64,000 nt of DNA from Comamonas thiooxydans (lineage in GTDB: Bacteria > Pseudomonadota > Gammaproteobacteria > Burkholderiales > Burkholderiaceae_C): the NCBI RefSeq assembly GCF_000964545.1, contig NZ_BBVD01000011.1, positions 84,031-148,030 of the forward strand, given 5' to 3'. Below, in pieces: positions 19,839 through 29,046 of the stretch. A program made the translations under genes and the position numbers. Below the pieces are notes generated by a model that saw only the letters and a list, made by a program, of their open reading frames with translations, was not told where the DNA came from and did no database searches. Each line of letters begins with the position of its first letter. Positions within the stretch are counted from its first letter, which is position 1.

Positions 19839-20819
19839 GTGGATTGGTTGGTTCAGATGTTTGGAGAGGCGCAGCAACGCTTGTTTGAAGGCGTGGTTCA
19901 GCCGTTTCTGTTCCATTTCGGCATGGCGAACCTGCTCGAAGATGGCTACACAGCCACGGGCTGGCTGCTGGTGGGGCTGCTGCAGATAGCGGTCATGGTC
20001 GCGGTGATCGTGCCGCTGCAGCGCTGGAGGCCGGTCGAGCCCGTGGTGGACCGCCAGGCGATTCGCGTGGACATCCTCTACACGCTGATTCACCGGCTGG
20101 GATTTTTCCGGCTGGCATTGTTCTTCACGATCGATCCCTTGTGGGATGCCCTCATGGGCAGGCTTCATGTCTTGGGCATGCCTGGCTTTCATCTTGACGA
20201 TATCTGGCCGGGCGTGACGGACAACGCCTGGGTCAGTCTGTTGATGTATCTGGTCGTCTTCGATCTGGTCGAGTACTGGATTCATCGAGGTCAGCACGGT
20301 TTTACCTGGTGGTGGAAGCTGCATGCCGTGCACCACTCGCAGCGCCAGATGACGGTGTGGAGCGACAATCGCAATCACCTGCTCGACGACGTGATCCATG
20401 ACGCCATCATCGTGCTGGTGGCACAGCTGATTGGCGTGGCTCCGGGGCAGTTCGTGGCCATCGTGGCCCTGACCCAGCTCAGCGAGAGCTTTCAGCATGC
20501 CAACGTGCGCATCTGGTTTGGCCAATTGGGCGAGCGCTTGTGGATCAGTCCACGCTTTCACCGTCGCCACCACGCCATCGGTATTGGTCACGAACCCATG
20601 GCGCCCGTGCGCAACAAGAAGGTGCATGGCAACAATTTCGGCGTATTGTTGCCCTGGTGGGACATATTGTTTGGCACGGCCAACTTTGATCTGCGCTATG
20701 ACCCCACGGGTATTCGCGATCAGGTGCAAGCGAATGCAAAAGGTCAATTGCGCGACTATGGCCGTGGCTTCTGGGCGCAGCAGTGGCTGGCTGTCCTGCG
20801 ATTGATGGGTCGCGCATAA
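19839..20819 (+). CDS. Sterol desaturase / fatty-acid hydroxylase superfamily membrane protein
   Basis: A 326-aa multi-pass membrane protein with the histidine clusters of the di-iron hydroxylase family: HRGQH, HAVHHS, FQHANV and HRRHH. Such enzymes hydroxylate or desaturate lipid acyl chains or sterol-like substrates. The start is GTG 19839, 21 nt after the deacetylase gene, so the two are probably co-transcribed. Whether they share a substrate is not known. Confidence 0.88.
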   Translation: MDWLVQMFGEAQQRLFEGVVQPFLFHFGMANLLEDGYTATGWLLVGLLQIAVMVAVIVPLQRWRPVEPVVDRQAIRVDILYTLIHRLGFFRLALFFTIDPLWDALMGRLHVLGMPGFHLDDIWPGVTDNAWVSLLMYLVVFDLVEYWIHRGQHGFTWWWKLHAVHHSQRQMTVWSDNRNHLLDDVIHDAIIVLVAQLIGVAPGQFVAIVALTQLSESFQHANVRIWFGQLGERLWISPRFHRRHHAIGIGHEPMAPVRNKKVHGNNFGVLLPWWDILFGTANFDLRYDPTGIRDQVQANAKGQLRDYGRGFWAQQWLAVLRLMGRA

Positions 20820-20833
20820 GTCAATCCTTGAGT

Positions 20834-21721
20834 ATGCTTGCCAGCATGAGCTTGCTACTTGACTCTTTTTGGCGTGCCATGGCGTATTGCCTGCATAAGC
20901 GGGTCATTGTCTGGTCACTCTTGCCGCTGCTGGCCATGGCCTTGATGGCCTGGCTTCTGGGCTACTTCTTCTGGGCCGATGCGGTCCTCAAGGTGCAAAG
21001 CCTGCTGGACGGGGTGGGCTGGCTGCATTCCTTGTGGCTATGGCTGCAAGGGCTGGGCCTTGGGTATGCCTCGGAGGTGGTGGCTTCCATTTTTGTTGTG
21101 TTGGGAGCAATGCCTGTACTCGTGGTGCTGGTTTTGCTGCTGGTGGGCCTGTTCATGGCACCAGTGCTCACCCAGCTGGTGGCCGAGAAACGCTTTGTCG
21201 GTCTCGAGAAAAAGCATGGCGGCTCCACCATGGCCAGCCTGGTCTGGTCGGGCGGCTCCACGCTGATTGCGCTGCTGGCCTTGTTTGTCACTCTGCCGTT
21301 ATGGGTGTTCCCGCCGCTGATGCTGGTGGTGGCGCCTTTGATCTGGGGATGGCTCACCTACAGGGTCATGGCATTTGACGCATTGTCCGAGCATGCCAGC
21401 AAGGACGAGCGCCGGGCCCTGTTTGCCCGTCATCGCATGTCGCTCATTCTGATGGGCGTGATCTGCGGCTATCTGGGCGCAGCGCCCGGTGTGGTCTGGA
21501 TTTCCGGGCTGCTGTTCCTGGCCGCCTTCTGGATTCTTGTGCCCATTGCCATCTGGATCTATGCGCTGGTATTTGCCTTCTCTGCACTGTGGTTTGCCCA
21601 CTTCTGTCTGGCGGCGCTGGAGCAGATGAGGGCGCAGACCATGCCGAGTGCTGCCGACCCGCAGGTCCCGTTTGCACCTGGTGCAGATGATTCGGATGGT
21701 GCAGCTTCGGTGGCTCGCTGA
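20834..21721 (+). CDS. EI24-domain (CysZ-like) inner-membrane protein
   Basis: A 295-aa protein with several membrane helices, matching the EI24 domain (for example SLLLDSFWRAMAYCLHKR and the later LIWGWLTYRVMAFDALSEHA). In E. coli the related CysZ imports sulfate, but betaproteobacterial EI24 proteins are not all sulfate transporters, so function is left open. ATG 20834 is used; ATG 20846 is an alternative and neither has a strong ribosome-binding site. The gene runs into the glnA control region. Confidence 0.82.
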   Translation: MLASMSLLLDSFWRAMAYCLHKRVIVWSLLPLLAMALMAWLLGYFFWADAVLKVQSLLDGVGWLHSLWLWLQGLGLGYASEVVASIFVVLGAMPVLVVLVLLLVGLFMAPVLTQLVAEKRFVGLEKKHGGSTMASLVWSGGSTLIALLALFVTLPLWVFPPLMLVVAPLIWGWLTYRVMAFDALSEHASKDERRALFARHRMSLILMGVICGYLGAAPGVVWISGLLFLAAFWILVPIAIWIYALVFAFSALWFAHFCLAALEQMRAQTMPSAADPQVPFAPGADDSDGAASVAR

Positions 21722-21753
21722 AAAGCGTCTGCAGCAGGTTGAATCAGGTGCCA

Positions 21754-21870
21754 TGCACCAAAAACAATCTTGTTTCAGAAATGCACCAAATTGGTGCTAA
21801 TTAATTCACCAAGATGGTGCAATTGTTTGGCGTGCTCTGGCAGTGAGACAATGCGCGTCTGTTTGGTGCA
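21754..21870 (+). promoter_or_regulatory. NtrC enhancer: two full sites plus flanking half-sites upstream of glnA
   Basis: TGCACCAAATTGGTGCT (21782-21798) and TTCACCAAGATGGTGCA (21805-21821) each match the NtrC consensus TGCACCANNNTGGTGCA with one mismatch. Their centres are 23 bases apart, about two helical turns, which favours cooperative binding. Half-sites TGCACCA (21754-21760) and TGGTGCA (21864-21870) flank them. The pair lies about 180 bases upstream of the sigma-54 promoter, a normal enhancer distance. Confidence 0.85.
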
Positions 21871-21976
21871 GTTTGCAGATGCAGCTCTGGTAAGTGCTTA
21901 TGTCTTGTGCCGAATATCTTTACACCAAGGCTCGGTTTCGGTGCGCAGATGTTGTTGTGAGGCGCCGAGGTCGAGT

Positions 21977-21992
21977 TGGCACGCAAACTGCT
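21977..21992 (+). promoter_or_regulatory. Sigma-54 promoter of glnA
   Basis: TGGCACGCAAACTGCT has the -24 GG (21978-21979) and -12 GC (21990-21991) separated by exactly 10 bases. It fits the TGGCACG-N4-TTGCT consensus closely. Transcription should begin near 22003, leaving a leader of about 40 bases before glnA. With the NtrC sites upstream, glnA should be induced by nitrogen limitation through the NtrB/NtrC pair encoded downstream. Confidence 0.9.
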
Positions 21993-22043
21993 AGATACTA
22001 TTCATTCTTTATTTGATCAGCCAAAGTTGGCAGGAGAGATCTA

Positions 22044-23459
22044 ATGGCGAAGACCGTTGCAGACGTGATGCAGATGGTGCAGGATAACGAGGTCAAGTTC
22101 GTGGACCTGCGCTTTACCGATACCCGCGGCAAGGAACAGCACGTGACCGTGCCCGTGTCGCACTTCGACGAGGACAAGTTCGCCTCGGGCCATGCTTTCG
22201 ACGGTTCTTCCGTTGCCGGCTGGAAGGGTATCGAAGCCTCGGACATGCAGCTGGTTCCCGATCCCAACACTGCCAATATCGATCCCTTCTTCGAAGAGAC
22301 CACACTGATTCTGCAGTGCGATGTGATCGAACCCGGTGATGGCAAGGCCTACGACCGCGATCCCCGTTCCATTGCCAAGCGTGCTGAAGCCTACCTGAAG
22401 GCTTCCGGCCTGGGCGATACCGCTTACTTTGGTCCCGAACCCGAATTCTTCATCTTCGACGGCGTGCGCTGGGGTACCGAGCCTCACAACCCCTTCTTCG
22501 AAATCGAAGAATATGAGGCTCCCTGGAACACCGGCACCAAGTTCGAGACCGGTAACCGTGGTCACCGTCCTCGCGTCAAGGGTGGCTACTTCCCCGTTCC
22601 TCCTGTCGACAGCACCCAGGACATGCGTGCAGAGATGTCGCTGCTGCTGGAAGCGGTCGGCATTCCTGTCGAAGTGTTCCACCATGAAGTGGCCGGCGCC
22701 GGTCAGAACGAAATCGGCACACGCTTCTCGACCCTGGTCGAGCGTGCCGACTGGACACAGCTGCAGAAGTACATCATCTGGAACGTGGCCAACACCTACG
22801 GCAAGACGGCAACCTTCATGCCCAAGCCCTACGCTGGCGATAACGGCTCCGGCATGCACGTGCACCAGTCCGTGTGGAAGGATGGCAAGAACCTGTTTGC
22901 CGGCGACGGCTATGCCGGCCTGTCCGACTTCGCCCTGTACTACATCGGCGGCATCATCAAGCACGCTCGTGCGCTGAACGCCATCACCAACCCTGGCACC
23001 AACAGCTACAAGCGTCTGGTTCCCGGCTTTGAAGCGCCCGTGAAGCTGGCTTACTCGGCCAAGAATCGCTCGGCCTCCATCCGTATTCCTTACGTCAGCA
23101 ACCCCAAGGCTCGTCGCGTGGAAGCACGCTTCCCCGATCCTCTGATGAACCCCTACCTGGGTTTCGCAGCTCTGCTGATGGCCGGCCTGGACGGCGTGGA
23201 AAACAAGATCCATCCCGGCGAAGCCGCGACCAAGGATCTCTACCACCTGCCCCCCGAGGAAGACAAGCTGGTGCCTACCGTCTGCCACAGCCTGGATCAG
23301 GCTCTGGACGCCCTGGACGCAGACCGTGCGTTCCTGACCAAGGGCGGTGTGTTCTCCGACAGCATGCTGGATGCCTACATCGAGCTGAAGATGGGCGAAG
23401 TGACTCGCTATCGCCAGTCGGTGCACCCTGTCGAATACGATATGTACTTCTCGCTGTAA
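22044..23459 (+). CDS. glnA: Glutamine synthetase, type I
   Basis: Makes glutamine from glutamate and ammonia, the entry point of ammonium assimilation. The 471-aa length is that of the GSI-beta dodecameric class. The adenylylation site is present: Tyr400 in [10 protein letters not shown], so activity is probably controlled by GlnE. Active-site segments [11 protein letters not shown] and [12 protein letters not shown] are intact. An AGGAGA ribosome-binding site precedes the ATG. It is controlled by the sigma-54 promoter and NtrC sites upstream and closed by a strong terminator. Confidence 0.98.
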   Translation: MAKTVADVMQMVQDNEVKFVDLRFTDTRGKEQHVTVPVSHFDEDKFASGHAFDGSSVAGWKGIEASDMQLVPDPNTANIDPFFEETTLILQCDVIEPGDGKAYDRDPRSIAKRAEAYLKASGLGDTAYFGPEPEFFIFDGVRWGTEPHNPFFEIEEYEAPWNTGTKFETGNRGHRPRVKGGYFPVPPVDSTQDMRAEMSLLLEAVGIPVEVFHHEVAGAGQNEIGTRFSTLVERADWTQLQKYIIWNVANTYGKTATFMPKPYAGDNGSGMHVHQSVWKDGKNLFAGDGYAGLSDFALYYIGGIIKHARALNAITNPGTNSYKRLVPGFEAPVKLAYSAKNRSASIRIPYVSNPKARRVEARFPDPLMNPYLGFAALLMAGLDGVENKIHPGEAATKDLYHLPPEEDKLVPTVCHSLDQALDALDADRAFLTKGGVFSDSMLDAYIELKMGEVTRYRQSVHPVEYDMYFSL

Positions 23460-23469
23460 AGCAGAGGTC

Positions 23470-23497
23470 AAAAAAGGCGGCGCAAGCCGCCTTTTTT
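23470..23497. terminator. Strong, bidirectional-looking terminator after glnA
   Basis: GGCGGC pairs with GCCGCC around GCAA, flanked by A6 before and T6 after. It would stop transcription in both directions. No convergent gene is annotated, but a short minus-strand reading frame ends just beyond it. Confidence 0.88.
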
Positions 23498-23638
23498 ATT
23501 GAGCGCCCGCTGCGGCGGGCGTGGCAGCAAAGGAACCAAACGGGTTGGTGGCGGTCAAGTAGTCAATAAAAGCCGCAGGCTTGGAGCGATACTCAGGGTA
23601 TTGCGGACTTGCGGCCGCCGTCTGCCTGAGAGGACCGA

Positions 23639-24151
23639 ATGAAGAAGTTTTATGTGTTGTCGTTGCTGTGTCTTGCATCCGGGCTGGTTTCTGCCCAGGA
23701 TGTGATCTACCGCTGCGGCAATGAGTACACCAACAATGTTTCGCAGGCCAAGGCCAAGGGATGCAAGCCGGTCGATGGAAGTGGCGTGACGGTGATTCAC
23801 GGCACCAGGCCCTCGGGTGGCAATGCCGCTGCGGCTTCGGCCAAGCCCAAGCCGGCAAGTAGCTCTGCATCGAGCGCGCCGGCCACGGCCCGTAGCGACA
23901 GTGCCGCGCAGAAAGCGCGTGACTCCGATGCACGAGCCATCTTGCAAGGCGAGCTGAACAAGGCCCAGGCCAGACTGTCCGAGCTGAAGGCGGAGTACAA
24001 CGATGGCAACCCCGTGCGCACGGCGCTGGAGCTGCGCAATCCTCAGGGCTACCCGGAGCGGGTGGCCAAGCTGAAAGCCGATATCACACGCCAGGAAAGT
24101 GATATCGCAGGCATCAGGCGAGAGCTGGACCGGCTGCCTGCGGTCAATTAA
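23639..24151 (+). CDS. Secreted DUF4124-domain protein
   Basis: A 170-aa protein with a signal peptide (KKFYVLSLLCLASGLVSAQD). A short DUF4124-like segment follows (VIYRCGNEYTNN...KGCKPVDG), then an Ala/Ser-rich linker and a charged C-terminal helix (AQARLSELKAEYNDGN). DUF4124 proteins are common in this order and have no established function. The gene sits between glnA and ntrB with no obvious link to nitrogen control. Confidence 0.8.
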   Translation: MKKFYVLSLLCLASGLVSAQDVIYRCGNEYTNNVSQAKAKGCKPVDGSGVTVIHGTRPSGGNAAAASAKPKPASSSASSAPATARSDSAAQKARDSDARAILQGELNKAQARLSELKAEYNDGNPVRTALELRNPQGYPERVAKLKADITRQESDIAGIRRELDRLPAVN

Positions 24152-24187
24152 TCCGGCCCCTGGGGCTGGTCATTTTTGGTCTATCGA

Positions 24188-25297
24188 ATGAGTTCCACTG
24201 CAGCCCCGCTCCCCGATATCCCCAGGCCTGATCCGGATCAGGCCAATGCTCACGGCTACCAGTCGCTGGACTGGCTTTGCACCCTGATTGCCGTGCTTGA
24301 CGAGTACGGCATGGTGCGCTTCGTCAACGCGGCGCTGGAAAACGCCCTGGGCCAGTCGCGCCGCATCATGGTGGGCAGTGACTTTGCTACCTGCTTTGCC
24401 GAGCCTGCCTTGCTGGACAAGGCGCTCAGCGGCGCCCGTTCCAACGACTTTGCTGCGCTGCGCTTCGAGGCCAGCCTGCTGCGCCTGGGGCAGGAGCCCT
24501 TGCCGATTCATGCGGCGGTTTCGCTGGCCGAGAAGGCCGGCCATGTCATGGTGGAGATGTGGCCGCTGGAACAGCAGGCCCGTCAGGATCGCGAGGAGCG
24601 CATCCGAGAGCAGGCGCTGGCGAACAAGGAACTGATCCGCAATCTGGCGCACGAGATCAAGAATCCGCTGGGCGGCATTCGCGGCGCGGCCCAGTTGCTG
24701 CAGATGGATCTGGTCACGCCCGAGCTGCTGGAATACACCACGGTCATCATTCACGAGGCCGATCGCCTGCAGGCGCTGGTGGACAGATTGCTGGCCCCGC
24801 ATCGCCACCCGCATGAGGTGGGCGACGTCAACATCCACGAGGTCTGCGAGCGCGTGCGTTCGCTGGTGCTGGTCGAGCACCCCCAGGGGCTCAGGATCAC
24901 GCGCGACTATGACATCTCCATCCCCGAGTTCAGAGGCGACAGCGCACAGCTGATACAGGCCTTGCTCAATATCGTTCAGAACGCGGCCCAGGCGCTGGGG
25001 CGGCGCATTGCAGAGGGCGATGCCGAGATCATTCTGAGGACGCGTGTGGCCAGACAGGTCACTCTGGGGCGTGAGCGCTACAGATTGGCACTGGAATTGC
25101 ATGTAATCGACAACGGGTCAGGCGTGCCAGATGCCATCAAGGAGCGGATTTTCTATCCTTTGGTCTCAGGCAGAGACGGCGGATCCGGCCTGGGGCTGAC
25201 ACTGGCTCAGACCTTTGTGCAGCGTCACCATGGCCTGATCGAATGCGAGAGCCAGCCGGGGAGGACGGATTTCCGAATCCTGATACCGCTGCCATAA
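24188..25297 (+). CDS. glnL: Nitrogen regulation sensor kinase NtrB
   Basis: Cytoplasmic histidine kinase that phosphorylates NtrC when PII (GlnB) is uridylylated. The 369-aa protein has an N-terminal PAS domain (about residues 30-130). The H-box NLAHEIKNPLGG contains the phosphoacceptor His155. Catalytic ATP-binding motifs include NIVQNAAQAL and VIDNGSGVP. The last G-box GGSGLGLTLAQTFVQRHHG is clear. ATG 24188 is preferred over an upstream TTG. Confidence 0.95.
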   Translation: MSSTAAPLPDIPRPDPDQANAHGYQSLDWLCTLIAVLDEYGMVRFVNAALENALGQSRRIMVGSDFATCFAEPALLDKALSGARSNDFAALRFEASLLRLGQEPLPIHAAVSLAEKAGHVMVEMWPLEQQARQDREERIREQALANKELIRNLAHEIKNPLGGIRGAAQLLQMDLVTPELLEYTTVIIHEADRLQALVDRLLAPHRHPHEVGDVNIHEVCERVRSLVLVEHPQGLRITRDYDISIPEFRGDSAQLIQALLNIVQNAAQALGRRIAEGDAEIILRTRVARQVTLGRERYRLALELHVIDNGSGVPDAIKERIFYPLVSGRDGGSGLGLTLAQTFVQRHHGLIECESQPGRTDFRILIPLP

Positions 25298-25343
25298 AGC
25301 CTGACATTATCAATATGCAGAAGAAGGGAAGGATGTTGCACGA

Positions 25344-26894
25344 ATGAAGCCAATCTGGATTGTGGACGACGACCCTTCCATCCGCTTTGTGCTTGAAAAG
25401 GCATTGGGGCGTGAAGGCTGGCCCATTCGCAGCTTTACCCAGCCGCGCGATGTGCTCAAGGCCCTGGCTGATGTGGACAACAGCGATCCCGAGCGTCAGG
25501 CTCCACAGGTGCTGGTCAGCGATATACGCATGCCTGGCGGCTCGGGCCTTGAGCTGCTGGAGCAGGTCAGGGCGCAGCAGCCTGGGCTGCCCATGATCAT
25601 CATGACGGCCTATTCCGATCTGGACAGTGCAGTCTCGGCATTCCAGCGCGGGGCCTTCGAGTATCTGCCCAAGCCATTTGACGTACCCAAGGCCGTGGAG
25701 TTGATCCGGCGCGCCGTCGAGGAAAGCCAGCGCGAGGAGGTGGCCGATGTGCAGGCTCCGGTGCAGGCGGAAATGCTGGGTCAGGCACCCGCCATGCAGG
25801 ACGTGTTTCGTGCCATCGGCAGATTGAGCCAGAGTCATGTCACGGTGCTGATCACCGGGGAGTCCGGTGCCGGCAAGGAGCTGGTGGCACGGGCGCTGCA
25901 CAAGCATTCTCCGGTTGCCGGCGGACCGTTTGTGGCCATCAATACCGCAGCCATTCCGAAAGATCTGCTGGAGTCCGAGCTGTTCGGCCACGAGCGCGGC
26001 GCCTTTACCGGCGCGCAGACCCAGCGCAGGGGGCGTTTCGAGCAGGCCGAAGGCGGTACGCTGTTTCTCGATGAAATCGGCGACATGCCGTTCGAGCTGC
26101 AGACGCGTCTGCTGCGGGTGCTCTCCGACGGCCATTTCTACCGGGTTGGCGGACATCAGGCCGTCAAGGCCCATGTGCGTGTGATTGCGGCGACGCACCA
26201 GGATCTGGAGCTGCGCGTCAAGGACGGTGCTTTCCGCGAGGACTTGTTCCATCGTCTGAATGTGATCCGCCTGCGCCTGCCCGCGCTGCGCGAGCGCAAG
26301 GAAGACGTCCCCATGCTGACTCAGCATTTCCTGCAGCAAAGCGCGCGTCAGCTGGGGGTTGAGCCCAAACGCATGAGCACGGCCGCCATGAGCCGCCTGC
26401 AGGCCTTCAACTTCCCGGGCAATGTGCGCCAGCTGGAAAACATCTGCCACTGGTTGACCGTCATGGCTCCGGCCCAGCAGATTGCACTCAAGGACTTGCC
26501 GCCCGAAGTGCTAGGCAGCTCTGCATCGGTGAGCACAGCAGTCTTTGCCGGCGCATTGAGCAGTGGTGTGGGCCTTGACCAGTCCAAGGTAAACCTGCCG
26601 GAGGCGGCGTCCATGTCCGTGCCTGGCACTGCGGCAGCTCCTTTGACCGAAGCTCCGACATTGACCGAGGGCTGGCTGGAAGGGTTGGGCAAGCAGGCCG
26701 AGGAACTGTTGTCGCAAGGCCACCACGATGTATGGGATCAGCTGTCCCATCAGTTCGAGGCACAGTTGCTGCGAACGGCTCTGGCAGCCACGCATGGTCG
26801 CAGAGTGGAAGCTGCCAGCCGGCTGGGGATTGGCCGCAACACCATAACCCGGAAGCTGCAGGAGCTGGGATTGGAAAACGAGAATTTCGACTGA
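25344..26894 (+). CDS. glnG: Nitrogen regulation response regulator NtrC
   Basis: Sigma-54 activator that drives glnA and other nitrogen genes. The 516-aa protein has a receiver domain with acidic pocket DDDPS and phosphoacceptor Asp60 in VSDIRMPGG. The AAA+ domain has Walker A GESGAGKE, the sigma-54 contact loop GAFTGA, and Walker B GGTLFLDEIGD. A C-terminal Fis-type HTH ends ...RKLQELGL. The region between AAA+ and HTH is longer than in E. coli. It probably binds the enhancer sites at 21782-21821. Confidence 0.97.
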   Translation: MKPIWIVDDDPSIRFVLEKALGREGWPIRSFTQPRDVLKALADVDNSDPERQAPQVLVSDIRMPGGSGLELLEQVRAQQPGLPMIIMTAYSDLDSAVSAFQRGAFEYLPKPFDVPKAVELIRRAVEESQREEVADVQAPVQAEMLGQAPAMQDVFRAIGRLSQSHVTVLITGESGAGKELVARALHKHSPVAGGPFVAINTAAIPKDLLESELFGHERGAFTGAQTQRRGRFEQAEGGTLFLDEIGDMPFELQTRLLRVLSDGHFYRVGGHQAVKAHVRVIAATHQDLELRVKDGAFREDLFHRLNVIRLRLPALRERKEDVPMLTQHFLQQSARQLGVEPKRMSTAAMSRLQAFNFPGNVRQLENICHWLTVMAPAQQIALKDLPPEVLGSSASVSTAVFAGALSSGVGLDQSKVNLPEAASMSVPGTAAAPLTEAPTLTEGWLEGLGKQAEELLSQGHHDVWDQLSHQFEAQLLRTALAATHGRRVEAASRLGIGRNTITRKLQELGLENENFD

Positions 26895-27004
26895 AGCAGT
26901 GCAGTGGCCACTCGCTCTCGCGGTGGGTTTTATCCGTCCTACATGGTGCAATCACGGTTGACGACATGAGGCAGATGGCGCAGGGGTAAAAATCAACAGG
27001 CCTT

Positions 27005-27862
27005 TTGTTGATTGGACTGTTTGCGTTGTCTGCCTTGCCTTTATCCATCTCTTTCCCACCTGCACCGGAGTCTTTTCCGCGGGATGCGAACGCCTTGTCG
27101 CCATTGCTGCAGATGCCGGAGGCCGAGGAGGCCTTCTGGCACGAGCGCTATATGTGCGAGCCTTACTTTGTCCCAGGGCGTAGCTTTGATCAGTATTACC
27201 CCGCCTATCTGCTGGGCTGGCAGGCCGGCAGATATCGGGCTCGGCAGACGGCTTCGGGGGGGAGCAGGAGTTTCGAATCCCTGGAGGCCGAGCTGCGCCG
27301 GCATTGGTCGCTGCATTGCGGGGGCAGCCTGTTGGACTGGTCTCAGGTCAGAGCAGCCGTCAAGGCAGCCTGGCGCCGTGCGATTGTTCCACCCGCGTCC
27401 AAGCCTTGCGCGGAGGCCGTACTGGGCCAGATGGCGAAGAACAGTCTTGCTCTGGCGTTGCAGGCAGGACTGCGTTTCGCGCAAAGCTCCAGACTGTTTT
27501 TGACGACTGCGGACGCCAGCATGGCTGTTGATGCCCTGCGCCGCTTCTCGCAGGATTCACACAAGCTGGTTTCCGAGCTGGAGGAGCTGCTTGATGGTGT
27601 TCCGGCGGCCCCGCTATCCATGGCCTTGGATGAGGGCGGTCTGCTGGAGCGGGTGCGCAAGACCTGGCTTGACTATCTGGGAGAAACGGTGGCCGAAACC
27701 TGGCTGGATGTGCTGCGGCGCTTGCAGACCTGGCTGGAGCGCACCGAGCACACTGTTCAGCTGGATTTGCCGGTCAAAGTCGCCAAGCTGCTCAAACGCC
27801 ATGTGATGCTGTTGCGTGGCCAGCTGCAGGCCTTGCAGTGGCTGAGCCATGGCGCCGTCTGA
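27005..27862 (+). CDS. Uncharacterised protein with N-terminal hydrophobic segment
   Basis: No confident family. The 285-aa frame starts at TTG 27005 with a weak hydrophobic N-terminus (LIGLFALSALPLSISF). Residues 36-110 contain WHERYMCEPYFVPGRSFDQY, then YPAYLLGWQAGR, then FESLEAELRRHWSLH. This resembles a 'PYY..GR.Y..Y.PAY..G' segment that I recall in small uncharacterised proteobacterial proteins linked to stress. The rest is helical and charged, with many Leu and Arg. An in-frame ATG at 27113 could be the real start, giving a cytoplasmic protein. The 110 bases after ntrC hold no clear terminator. Confidence 0.6.
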   Translation: MLIGLFALSALPLSISFPPAPESFPRDANALSPLLQMPEAEEAFWHERYMCEPYFVPGRSFDQYYPAYLLGWQAGRYRARQTASGGSRSFESLEAELRRHWSLHCGGSLLDWSQVRAAVKAAWRRAIVPPASKPCAEAVLGQMAKNSLALALQAGLRFAQSSRLFLTTADASMAVDALRRFSQDSHKLVSELEELLDGVPAAPLSMALDEGGLLERVRKTWLDYLGETVAETWLDVLRRLQTWLERTEHTVQLDLPVKVAKLLKRHVMLLRGQLQALQWLSHGAV

Positions 27863-27873
27863 TCCGTACCGCC

Positions 27874-28656
27874 TCAGTCCAGTGTAACGACCACGGGGGC
27901 GTGGTCGCTGGGCTGTTTGTTCTTGCGCGGAGCACGGTCCACGCTGCAGGCGCTGACCTTGCTCTTGAGAGCCTCGCTGACCAGAATATGGTCGATGCGC
28001 AGGCCGCGATTCTTCTGAAAGCCCAGCATGCGGTAATCCCACCAGGAGTAGCTTTTCTCCGGTTGCTCGAACATGCGGAAGGCATCGCTCAAGCCCAGTT
28101 GCAGCAGGCGCTGGAAATGGTCGCGCTCTTCCACCGTGTGGTGGATCGTGTCCTTGAGGCCGACGGGGTCGTAGGAGTCGCGATCTTCGGGAGCCACGTT
28201 GAAGTCCCCCACCAGCACCAGGCGCGGATGCAGGGTCATCTGGTTCTGGATCCAATCGTGCAACGCCTGCAGCCAGCGCATCTTGTAGGCAAATTTTTCC
28301 GAGCCAGGTTCCTGGCCGTTGACGAAGTAGCCGTTGATCAGACGAATTTCGCCGTTCGGCGAGTCTATGGTCGTGGCAATGATGCGGGCCTGTTCGTCGT
28401 CAAGCCCAGGGATGTTGCGCACCACATCGCGCCCCGTGTCGCGCGTGATCCAGGCCACGCCGTTATAGGTCTTCTGGCCGTGGCTGACTGCCTTGTAGCC
28501 GGCTTCCTCGAACGCCATGTGCGGGAACTTGTCGTCGGTGAGCTTGAGCTCCTGCAGTCCCAGCGCATCGACGGGGTTGGCGGCAAGCCAGTCCAGCACC
28601 TGCGGCAGTCGTACGGACAAGGAGTTCACATTCCAGGTGGCAATTTTCATTGTCAT
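27874..28656 (-). CDS. xth: Exodeoxyribonuclease III
   Basis: AP endonuclease and 3'-5' exonuclease of base-excision repair. The 260-aa protein begins (after MT) MKIATWNVNSLSVRLPQVLD. It has the catalytic QELKL Glu, the VGDFNVAP Asp/Asn pair and the C-terminal SDHAPVVV His. The start may be ATG 28650 instead of 28656; the first is the usual N-terminus for the family. It ends 11 bases from the convergent hypothetical gene 27005-27862. Confidence 0.96.
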   Translation of the reverse strand: MTMKIATWNVNSLSVRLPQVLDWLAANPVDALGLQELKLTDDKFPHMAFEEAGYKAVSHGQKTYNGVAWITRDTGRDVVRNIPGLDDEQARIIATTIDSPNGEIRLINGYFVNGQEPGSEKFAYKMRWLQALHDWIQNQMTLHPRLVLVGDFNVAPEDRDSYDPVGLKDTIHHTVEERDHFQRLLQLGLSDAFRMFEQPEKSYSWWDYRMLGFQKNRGLRIDHILVSEALKSKVSACSVDRAPRKNKQPSDHAPVVVTLD

Positions 28657-29046
28657 ATAAGCCCACTTGAATTCAATGGGTTGCGTATCTGATTTTTAGG
28701 TTTCTAGCTCTAGCTACCCAGCTAGCTACCCAAAAAAGGTGTTCAAAAGATGGTCGTGCTTTCAGCTCCTTCTATCGTATCAGCCACATAGTTCCCGCTG
28801 AGCGAGCGCGTTTTGGAATAAGGTGGCCAAGTTGCAGTCGCAAGCCTATGAGTGATGAACATGCCTTTGAGCCGTCGCACATGTGGCATCACGTGCATGT
28901 GCCGGTGTTACAGCCAGAGTGCGATCAGGCTACGCACACGCTCCAGGGCCTTGACGGCTTGTATCAGCGAGGTGGTTGAGCCATGTCACAGCAACAAGGC
29001 AGGTTCGGCATCTCCGTCAGGCTCGTATTTGGGCGAGTGCCATTGG
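28657..29046. other. 390-base gap between exonuclease III and porin genes: no gene supported
   Basis: The stretch holds the TTAGGTTTCTAG tail of the repeat family (about 28697-28708). A direct repeat of TAGCTACCCA occurs at 28711-28720 and 28723-28732. No open reading frame has convincing codon use or a ribosome-binding site. A 24-codon minus-strand frame near 28909-28986 reads like a protein C-terminus but starts after a stop. It looks like a decayed region. Confidence 0.5.

Noticed and set aside
21825..21870. Other sigma-54-like boxes near the NtrC sites (TGGCGTGCTCTGGCA and similar)
   Set aside because: GG to GC spacing is 8, 9 or 12 instead of 10; only 21977-21992 fits.
28909..28986. Minus-strand 24-codon frame reading SLIQAVKALERVRSLIALWL
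   Set aside because: Protein-like but starts after a stop and has no body; at most a decayed fragment.
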